Shown here: positions 1 through 4,573 of the stretch, piece by piece | Layout: the number at the start of each line of letters is the position of its first letter | Numbering within the stretch: the first letter of the stretch is position 1 | Origin: JAIPEK01 sp041685935 | GTDB lineage: Bacteria > Desulfobacterota > Desulfobacteria > Desulfobacterales > Desulfobacteraceae | Assembly: GCA_041685935.1 (NCBI GenBank) | Contig: JAWLES010000149.1 | Location: forward strand, 1 to 5,999 | Direction: 5' to 3' | DNA length: 5,999 nucleotides | Position numbers and translations under genes: made by a program | Notes under the pieces: generated by a model | Told to the model about the DNA's origin: nothing | What the model saw: the letters and a program-made list of their open reading frames with translations, nothing else | The model's database searches: none

Positions 1-923
1 CCTTGAGGTTCAAATGTATTGTCCTTGTGATGGTAATCCTCTGAAATAATCCTTCGCAGCCTGCTGTTCTGCTGTTCAAGAAAAGCAATCCTTTTTTCAA
101 AATCTTCAAGCCTTGCAATTATATGATTTTCCCGGATTCCTGTCTCTTCGTAGCGGTCCTCTTCAAGTTCCTTTTCCATGGCCGGTTCAGCATCGGTGAC
201 CGGCTCAAGGGCGAAATCGGAATCATCAGGCTCTGAAAGATCGGAAGCAAAATCTTCCAGTTCGTCAGTGTATTCATCTGCATCCTGGTATTCCTCTTCA
301 TCCTCTTTTTCTTCCGCCTCAATCGGCTGCGGAGATGAGATTATTTCTATGTCTTCCTCTTTGCTATGTTCTATATCCTCGTCTGCTTGTTGAGGCTCCG
401 CCTCTTTTATATCTGTTTGTGACTGCTTTTGTTCAAATTCACCGGTTCTCCTGAATCCGAATTCGTTATTGTAATCCTGGATTTTTTTCTGCAGAGAAGA
501 GACTTTCCGATATGCTGCACTTACTTCGGCTTTGGCAGCGATTTTATCCAGGTTAGCAGTGTTGACCTTTACAAGCGATTTGACAAGATGCGCCATTACG
601 TTAAGCGTTTCAGGAAACGCTTTGTCTTTGGCCTTGTACAGGTAATTGGTTATGCTTTTGATAAGCTTGATCAAGGCCTGGCTGTACCGGTCTGAATATT
701 TTGCGGCAATGGTGTCCAGGTGGTTGGTGAACGCGGTAATATCCTTGTCTGAATACTCCCAGTCCAGAGCCAGCATATATTCCTCAAGGGGATCAAAATC
801 TCCGGCCTGTTCACTGTCCGTGGCCGAAGATGAATCTCCGCTGTCATCCTCATCTCCGAAAAGAGCATCAATAGCCATGAAGGCATCATTTTTCAATTTA
901 TCGACATCAATTTTTTCTGCCAT
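1..923 (-). CDS. Acidic bipartite helical/coiled-coil protein, 3' end outside window
   Basis: This gene is open from the ATG at 921-923 to the left edge (307 codons), so its C-terminus is not seen. AGGTGA lies 5 bases before the ATG, 18 bases after the cytochrome stop. I cannot name it. There is no signal peptide or membrane helix, so it is probably cytoplasmic. Layout: a short N-terminal helix (MAEKIDVDKLKNDAFMAIDA); an acidic Ser-rich spacer (about 23-43); a helical domain (about 44-150) with LEEYMLALDWEYSDKDI and ALIKLIKSITNYLYKAK; a long, very acidic low-complexity linker (about 163-258); and a heptad-like coiled coil (about 268-294, HIIARLEDFEKRIAFLEQQN). The 'LDWE.sd..i ... L..LiksI..Y' module recalls helical units in uncharacterised deltaproteobacterial and spirochete proteins near signalling genes; this is from memory. 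Two helical modules joined by a flexible acidic arm suggest a scaffold or oligomeric adaptor. It is probably the downstream end, or near it, of the same transcript. Confidence 0.85.
   Translation of the reverse strand, partial: MAEKIDVDKLKNDAFMAIDALFGDEDDSGDSSSATDSEQAGDFDPLEEYMLALDWEYSDKDITAFTNHLDTIAAKYSDRYSQALIKLIKSITNYLYKAKDKAFPETLNVMAHLVKSLVKVNTANLDKIAAKAEVSAAYRKVSSLQKKIQDYNNEFGFRRTGEFEQKQSQTDIKEAEPQQADEDIEHSKEEDIEIISSPQPIEAEEKEDEEEYQDADEYTDELEDFASDLSEPDDSDFALEPVTDAEPAMEKELEEDRYEETGIRENHIIARLEDFEKRIAFLEQQNSRLRRIISEDYHHKDNTFEPQ
150..437 (-). repeat. Low-complexity acidic linker coding region
   Basis: This stretch encodes about 95 residues dominated by Glu and Asp, with Ser, Ala, Pro and Gln, for example EAEEKEDEEEYQDADEY. 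It is likely disordered and separates the helical domain from the coiled coil of the protein at the left edge. On the plus strand the same bases give a Ser-rich open frame (178-393), which is only a shadow of the Glu/Asp codons. Confidence 0.85.
603..622. repeat. 20-bp near-perfect palindrome inside the acidic protein gene
   Basis: AAGCGTTTC (603-611) and GAAACGCTT (614-622) are exact reverse complements with only two bases between them, so the message can fold into a hairpin with an 8-bp stem and a 4-base loop. It encodes KAFPETL within the helical domain and is not followed by a T-tract on the transcribed strand. It may be chance or a small regulatory or protein-binding palindrome. Confidence 0.55.
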
Positions 924-941
924 ATTCGTCACCTAATCTCT

Positions 942-1430
942 TTAGAAACCATCTTTTTTCATTGTTTGAATAATGTTCAAAAGCCGGTCGTTTTTCGGTT
1001 TGTTTTCAATACGTTTTTGTTCTTCTTCAACTTTTGTCTTTTCCATATGACATTTCATACAATCCGAAGATGGTGCATCCGCATTTTCATACTGCTGCTT
1101 CAACTTTTTATGGCACCCCCAGCAGTTCATATGATAGGCATTCACAAGTTCGGCTTTGCTGTCGCCATGGCATTCCGAGCAAAGAGTCGTCATGCCCTCT
1201 TCCCATACGTTTTTCCCGTTTTCATAGGCATGATGGCAGGATTTGCATTTTATTCCATACCCGTCAAAGTGTTTCTCATGGGAAAGCAGTGCTTTGGGGT
1301 ACTGGGGAGGACCGAACTCCTTGAACCCAGGATCCCTGAGATACAGGAACCCGTCAGCAGCCCAAGAGACCTGAAGCGGCAACAGCAACACTGCTGCGGC
1401 TGTAATGAATGCTTTGAAAAAGGTCTTCAT
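942..1430 (-). CDS. Secreted tetraheme cytochrome c, class III / c7-like
   Basis: This is a periplasmic electron-transfer protein of 162 aa. Residues 1-24 are a signal peptide (MKTFFK, hydrophobic core AAAVLLLPLQ, cleavage most likely after VSWA). The mature part has four CxxCH heme-attachment motifs: CKSCH (62-66), CSECH (84-88), CWGCH (103-107) and CMKCH (124-128). There are exactly eight histidines and eight cysteines. The four His outside the heme motifs (51, 54, 67, 100) can supply the distal ligand for each heme, so all four hemes are probably bis-His and of low potential. SHEKHF and CHH are typical of class III cytochromes such as c3 and c7. A charged, Lys/Glu-rich tail (130-162) follows the last heme and is longer than usual. 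In sulfate and metal reducers such proteins shuttle electrons in the periplasm. Here its position right after a Cache-HAMP sensor hints at a sensory or partner role, which is inferred. The hemes would need the host's cytochrome c maturation system, not encoded here. Confidence 0.93.
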   Translation of the reverse strand: MKTFFKAFITAAAVLLLPLQVSWAADGFLYLRDPGFKEFGPPQYPKALLSHEKHFDGYGIKCKSCHHAYENGKNVWEEGMTTLCSECHGDSKAELVNAYHMNCWGCHKKLKQQYENADAPSSDCMKCHMEKTKVEEEQKRIENKPKNDRLLNIIQTMKKDGF

Positions 1431-1433
1431 TTT

Positions 1434-2267
1434 TTAAGTCCTTCTCTGTAATCTTTGAACAGCTTTCAAAAGACTTGCCTGCATTCGCCGCAATGCATCT
1501 GCAAGCTCTCCGATTTCGTCAGAAGAATTTATGTCGATGGACGTCTTTAAATCTCCCATGCTGATTTTTTCAGCCACGTTGGTAAGTTCCGCAATGGGCC
1601 TTACAAGACGTATGGTGAAGAGAACGGCAAGCAGGGAAACAATAATGACAAAGGCGATTCCTCCAATGTTGTACTGGTAAAGAAAGGCTTTCCTGGAAGA
1701 AGTGATACTCTCTTCAAGCCTGTTCACGGATTTGTTGATATCAGTGTTCGGAACAACCGCCACCATATGGAAGGGAAGGTCCTGTATGTTGTGAATGAAA
1801 AAGTATTGATCTTCGATATAACCCTTGAAATCTTTTCCTGATTTGATCACCCGGCTTAGTTTCTCTTCCATGCCCTTGATATTTAATACATCAATATTTT
1901 TGTTCAGAAACCTGGGGTTGGGGTGCATGAAAATTTTGTTTCCATCGGATTCTTCGCTCAAAAGATACGTATAGCCGGTTTCTCCGATAACCTGTATAAC
2001 AAGGTCGGTAAAATCGGGATTGTACTGGAGCGGTTTGTAATCATCGCTTTGACTGATTTTGTTGACATACATGGCAACAGCACTTGATATTTTCTTGACC
2101 TGCTGATCCACAGTAAGCTCGGTCTGATCCCTCAGGGACTTACTTGTGATCTCAAGGGCGGTATCACTGATTTTATTGATCTGGTAAAAACCTGCGGCCC
2201 CTGCAAGGATAAGTGGTAAAATGGAAACACAGATAAAGATTAAAATGACTTTTGTTCTGATTTTCAT
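1434..2267 (-). CDS. Membrane sensor: Cache-type periplasmic domain plus HAMP, no output domain
   Basis: This is a 277-aa inner-membrane signalling protein. After the basic MKIRTK, residues 7-28 form the first membrane helix. Residues 30-85 form a long helix. A small Cache (PAS-like) periplasmic domain follows, with VIGETGYTYLL (93-103), the typical IFMHPNPRFLNKNI (112-125), and FHMVAVVPNTDINKSV near its end (166-181). The second membrane helix is about 199-219. A complete HAMP domain follows at 219-272 (RPIAELTNVAEKISMGDL, then SSDEIGELADALRRM). Cache domains bind small molecules and HAMP domains pass the movement inward. After HAMP only about 5 residues remain, with no methyl-accepting, kinase, cyclase or phosphatase domain, so it must signal through a separate partner. 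The obvious candidates are the adaptors encoded upstream, or the cytochrome encoded 3 bases downstream acting from the periplasmic side. There is no sign of frameshift: the stop is followed directly by the cytochrome gene, whose ribosome site lies in the sensor's last codons. Confidence 0.9.
   Translation of the reverse strand: MKIRTKVILIFICVSILPLILAGAAGFYQINKISDTALEITSKSLRDQTELTVDQQVKKISSAVAMYVNKISQSDDYKPLQYNPDFTDLVIQVIGETGYTYLLSEESDGNKIFMHPNPRFLNKNIDVLNIKGMEEKLSRVIKSGKDFKGYIEDQYFFIHNIQDLPFHMVAVVPNTDINKSVNRLEESITSSRKAFLYQYNIGGIAFVIIVSLLAVLFTIRLVRPIAELTNVAEKISMGDLKTSIDINSSDEIGELADALRRMQASLLKAVQRLQRRT
1439..1443 (-). promoter_or_regulatory. Ribosome binding site of the cytochrome inside the sensor's last codons
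   Basis: AAGGA at 1439-1443 (minus strand), within the sensor's final Arg-Arg-Thr codons, lies 8 bases before the cytochrome ATG at 1428-1430. The two genes are separated by only 3 bases, so translation of the cytochrome is probably coupled to that of the sensor. Confidence 0.8.
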
Positions 2268-2273
2268 ATGCAA

Positions 2274-2278
2274 CTCCC
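2274..2278 (-). promoter_or_regulatory. Ribosome binding site GGGAG that decides the sensor start
   Basis: GGGAG at 2274-2278 (minus strand) lies 6 bases before the ATG at 2265-2267. An in-frame TTG at 2271-2273 would touch the site with no spacer, so the ATG is the better start. The chosen protein is MKIRTKVIL..., which also puts the basic residues right before the first membrane helix, as expected. Confidence 0.8.
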
Positions 2279-2280
2279 GC

Positions 2281-2733
2281 CTATAAATATTGTTTTATGA
2301 ATTCCAGCATTGTTCGTTGAAACTGATTCTTTTCCGCCTGGGCGGTTATCTCCATGGCCGCCTTTTCCACAAGACTGTAAAGGAGTTTGTGGGGAAAGGT
2401 CTCCTTGGATCTTTCAAATTCTTCAAGCTTGTCATCAATCACCAGTGAGGCGATCGGCCCGATGGATTTAGACAGCTCCCTTTCAAGCTTTTCCCAGAAG
2501 AACGTTGGTATCCGGGCTGAAGACTCGTTTGAATCTGCCTGGCTGATCCGGATCAGTTTTTTTCTCTTGAGCTGGTTCAAAAGGGATTCGAGGGTGGACT
2601 CATTGATATTTACCTTCTCTTTGAGTCCGTCAATATCCGAATACCTGAATAGCATTGTAATGAGCTGCCACTCGGAGGAAGTTAAATTGACGTCCTGCTT
2701 TACCGGCAAAAGTTCAACATTGGTTTTGGCCAT
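2281..2733 (-). CDS. Winged-helix protein with C-terminal IGPIA module
   Basis: This is a 150-aa soluble protein. Residues 17-65 (LTSSEWQLITMLFRYSDIDG, then VNINESTLESLLNQLKRKKL) have the layout of a winged helix-turn-helix: an opening LTxxEW helix, a 'sxxxl' recognition pair, and a LxxLxxKKLI closing turn. This type of wHTH often accompanies DUF4388 domains in multi-domain proteins. Residues 80-150 form a second helical module with the signature KSIGPIASLVID (89-100) followed by LLYSLVEKAAMEI (117-129). This 'IGPIA ... L..L...I' pattern recurs at the ends of proteobacterial signalling proteins and is, as far as I recall, the DUF8082 type; its function is unknown. The wHTH could bind DNA or serve as a protein-protein module, and the sequence alone does not decide. 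A strong AGGAGG precedes the ATG. It ends 13 bases before the sensor's chosen ATG. It may be a detached piece of a larger PATAN-wHTH architecture. Confidence 0.82.
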   Translation of the reverse strand: MAKTNVELLPVKQDVNLTSSEWQLITMLFRYSDIDGLKEKVNINESTLESLLNQLKRKKLIRISQADSNESSARIPTFFWEKLERELSKSIGPIASLVIDDKLEEFERSKETFPHKLLYSLVEKAAMEITAQAEKNQFQRTMLEFIKQYL

Positions 2734-2740
2734 AAAATCG

Positions 2741-2748
2741 CCTCCTTA
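2741..2748 (-). promoter_or_regulatory. Strong Shine-Dalgarno fused to upstream stop (TAAGGAGG)
   Basis: On the minus strand the stop of the 120-aa gene (TAA, 2746-2748) shares its last base with AGGAGG (2741-2746), placed 7 bases before the ATG at 2731-2733. It is the best match to the anti-Shine-Dalgarno sequence among the gene starts in this window. It suggests that the winged-helix gene is translated efficiently, and possibly at a higher level than its neighbours. Confidence 0.9.
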
Positions 2749-3108
2749 GCGGTCAAAAAATGATGAGAAAAATTTCGGGAACTTGCCCGGTTTTTCCAGA
2801 TCATCGATAAAGGTGTTGAACTCCATCTTGATTTGAGAAACACTGAAACCTTTATGACACTCTAATATAAAAACAGTTTTGTCTCTTTTCAGCATATACA
2901 CGCAGTTTGCATCCGAAAAAAACAGAAGCTTAGCCTCGGAACCGTATTCGTTTTTTATCTGTTCTATGGCTTTTTCAAAAAAATCTTTTTTTTCCATATC
3001 AAGATCAGGATATCCTGTTGTTCTGTTTTTGGCATGAATGATTACGCTTTTTGCAAAATCATTCTCCTGCACAAAGGTTGCCGGATCTTTTTTAAACTCT
3101 GATTTCAT
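2746..3108 (-). CDS. Uncharacterised 120-aa protein, possibly a reduced Roadblock-like fold
   Basis: I do not recognise this short soluble protein. It has a polar N-terminus, a possible strand (SVIIHAKN, 21-28), and a helix (KKDFFEKAIEQIKNEYG, 40-56). Three consecutive strands follow (KLLFFSDA, CVYMLKRD, TVFILECH, about 60-86), then a helix (SVSQIKMEFNTFIDDLE, 89-105) and a basic, Phe-rich tail (KFPKFFSSFFDR). Helix, three-stranded sheet and closing helix is the order of the second half of a Roadblock/LC7 fold, the fold of the MglA regulator MglB. The usual first helix and sequence signatures are absent, so this is only a suggestion. The ATG at 3106-3108 is preceded by GGGAGACT and lies inside the end of the 303-aa gene (17-base overlap), implying coupled translation. 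Runs of eight A and seven T occur in the message around codons 38-44. Confidence 0.75.
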   Translation of the reverse strand: MKSEFKKDPATFVQENDFAKSVIIHAKNRTTGYPDLDMEKKDFFEKAIEQIKNEYGSEAKLLFFSDANCVYMLKRDKTVFILECHKGFSVSQIKMEFNTFIDDLEKPGKFPKFFSSFFDR

Positions 3109-4003
3109 AGTCTCCCAAGATATTGATGTATTTGGTTTTTACGGAGTTGATATCATCCTCGGAAACCCCTGCTTTTTTGACGATCGAGCCTATGAGTTCC
3201 TCTGCACCGTGTGCGAAAGCTTTTACGTTCACCTTCTCCCAAAGGTCGATTTTGCCGTTTTCAAAATTGAATTCCCCTGCAAAGGGATCAAGAAAGACAT
3301 ACTTGTCACTCAATTCCAGTGCGGCCTTGCGCCATATGGAGGAAAAATCCCTGTTGCCCGACTTTGTTTCCAGGATCTGAAGGATTTCTTCATAGCAATT
3401 GATCAGATGCTTTCTGTCTTCATTTAAGTCGTGAGCCTGATTGCCAAGCTTGTACAGGTTGATGGTGGTGTTCATGATCCTGTTCTGGATGATGCTGTCC
3501 GTAAGTTTTTCTTCAAATTTGCCTTCACGGTTGTTCAGGTTCATGGCGCCGAGTATGCGGCCGTCTAGAAAGTAGATATACATGCTTCGCCTTGATCCGT
3601 CATCCGCCTCGATGTAGCCTGTAAATTTGTCGGTTTTACACCTGTTGATCAGTTTTACCGGGTTGATAATATCCGAAGAGAGGTCGTTGTAGATCAGTTT
3701 CGCAGTGTGCAGCTTTGAAAAAAACTCGATCTGTTCCGGCAGGCAACGGTATGAGGATACAAAGGAATCCGCTTCCAAAAAAGATGAGAATTCCATCATA
3801 TTGATCCGTTTGTATCCATCCGCTGTTTTTTGACAGCAGGTTTGCACCTCTCCTTCTATCATGAAAAGAAATGCACGGTTCTGCTGGTTTTCAATCTGGA
3901 CCATTCCGTTGAAAAACTCGTTTTTCAGAAATTCGATATACTTTTCAAACCTGATAAAACCGGAGTGAAGGTTGGTATGGTAAACTTCGAACTTTGGAAT
4001 CAT
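3092..4003 (-). CDS. Protein with two probable PATAN/DUF4388-like units
   Basis: This is a 303-aa soluble protein with no signal peptide or membrane segment. I see two segments with the PATAN pattern of a helix, a 'F-x-G-x-hydrophobic' turn, a strand, and a 'f-x-x-G-x-i' hairpin. The first is residues 20-55 (YIEFLKNEFFNGMVQIENQQ, then AFLFMIEGEVQ). The second is residues 112-156 (IINPVKLINRCKTDKFTGYI, then MYIYFLDGRILGAMNL). The C-terminal third (about 224-303) starts WRKAALELSDKYVFLDPFAG, continues with FNFENGKIDLW, and ends in helices. I have a general memory of this 'LDPFxxEFxY.xGxI' tail in DUF4388-type proteins of deltaproteobacteria, but cannot verify it. A scaffold role next to the preceding PATAN protein is inferred. 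The start is fixed by the ATGA overlap. Its TAA stop lies inside the next gene, giving a 17-base overlap. The domain call is moderate; the gene itself is certain. Confidence 0.8.
   Translation of the reverse strand: MIPKFEVYHTNLHSGFIRFEKYIEFLKNEFFNGMVQIENQQNRAFLFMIEGEVQTCCQKTADGYKRINMMEFSSFLEADSFVSSYRCLPEQIEFFSKLHTAKLIYNDLSSDIINPVKLINRCKTDKFTGYIEADDGSRRSMYIYFLDGRILGAMNLNNREGKFEEKLTDSIIQNRIMNTTINLYKLGNQAHDLNEDRKHLINCYEEILQILETKSGNRDFSSIWRKAALELSDKYVFLDPFAGEFNFENGKIDLWEKVNVKAFAHGAEELIGSIVKKAGVSEDDINSVKTKYINILGDYEIRV
4000..4003 (-). other. ATGA stop-start overlap (translational coupling)
   Basis: On the minus strand the four bases read ATGA: the ATG (4001-4003) opens the 303-aa gene and the TGA (4000-4002) closes the 188-aa PATAN gene. 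AAGGA lies about 11 bases upstream of the ATG. This arrangement normally means re-initiation and matched production of the two proteins, which fits two PATAN-like proteins working as partners. Confidence 0.9.
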
Positions 4004-4566
4004 TTCAGCATATCCTTCTTTTTCATGAACATTGTTAGATCGTCTGTGAAAAGATTGTCATGGAAGGCCGCTTTTATTCGGACATTAAGGTCCTTGTCGG
4101 TGTAAATGACTGAGAAGCCTTCTTCATCGGATATTTCCAGATAATTGATATGATAGGTTTCAGGGAAGCTGAAAAAGATACTGTCGTATTCGAAAAATCC
4201 AAGCGATCTGACCGGGTATTTCTCTGAAAATTTTTCTTTTATGGTATCCAGATGTTCAATGCATTCATCCTTATACCTTGAACAGTCGATAATGAGATAG
4301 TTGATATCTGTTTCGATATTCCTCTCAAGAATCTTTTCATCCCCGTTGAATTTAAAGTCGATATCTTCGAGTATACTGAGCTGCTTTACCGCCTGCTCCC
4401 CCTTCATGCCAACAAAATCCGCATAAACCACAGCTCCGTTTTCAAAGCCGATTTTTCCGCAAAAATGGCCGTTTTTACTGAATTCCAGAGCACCGGTATT
4501 GCTTTCATTGTAGCACATCTGCAAAAGGCTGCTGATGGAAAAAGTTTTCAGTTTTCCTTCAAACAT
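4000..4566 (-). CDS. PATAN / DUF4388-type signalling adaptor
   Basis: This is a 188-aa soluble protein with a recognisable DUF4388 (PATAN-type) N-terminus. It starts FEGKLKTFSISSLLQMC (2-18), followed by NTGALEFSKNG (23-33), KIGFENGAVVYADF (38-51) with the usual 'glycine-strand, fxxG.ivyA' pattern, and MKGEQAVKQLSILEDIDFKF (54-73), matching the family's G-x-x-A-hydrophobic helix and the ending strand. Residues 80-105 (ETDINYLIIDCSRYKDE) match the family's closing helix with a D/E-rich end. Residues 110-188 are a mixed alpha/beta tail I cannot assign. PATAN domains were defined from the N-terminus of cyanobacterial PatA and act as protein-protein adaptors, some linked to type IV pilus control; the role here is inferred. 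ATG at 4564-4566 has GAGGTG about ten bases upstream, inside the end of the previous gene. Its TGA stop overlaps the next start as ATGA, which indicates translational coupling. Confidence 0.85.
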   Translation of the reverse strand: MFEGKLKTFSISSLLQMCYNESNTGALEFSKNGHFCGKIGFENGAVVYADFVGMKGEQAVKQLSILEDIDFKFNGDEKILERNIETDINYLIIDCSRYKDECIEHLDTIKEKFSEKYPVRSLGFFEYDSIFFSFPETYHINYLEISDEEGFSVIYTDKDLNVRIKAAFHDNLFTDDLTMFMKKKDMLK

Positions 4567-4573
4567 GATTTAT

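Noticed and set aside
178..393. Plus-strand Ser-rich open frame
   Set aside because: It is the reverse of Glu/Asp codons in the acidic linker of the minus-strand gene, has no ribosome site, and makes an implausible poly-Ser protein.
671..889. Minus-strand open frame in another phase within the left-edge gene
   Set aside because: It is Pro/Arg-rich shadow sequence in a different frame from the long open frame 1-923, which has its own start and ribosome site.
924..941. Promoter or regulatory spacer between the cytochrome and the last gene
   Set aside because: It is only 18 bases, mostly taken up by a ribosome site; no -35/-10 pair can be placed with confidence.
966..1451. Plus-strand 161-codon open frame
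   Set aside because: It lies antisense to the tetraheme cytochrome, whose four CxxCH motifs and signal peptide prove the minus strand is coding.
1434..2273. TTG start at 2271-2273 for the sensor
   Set aside because: It would directly touch the GGGAG ribosome site; the ATG at 2265-2267 has a proper 6-base spacer.
3038..3427. Plus-strand open frames opposite the 303-aa and 120-aa genes
   Set aside because: No family features or ribosome site, and they oppose tightly coupled minus-strand genes.
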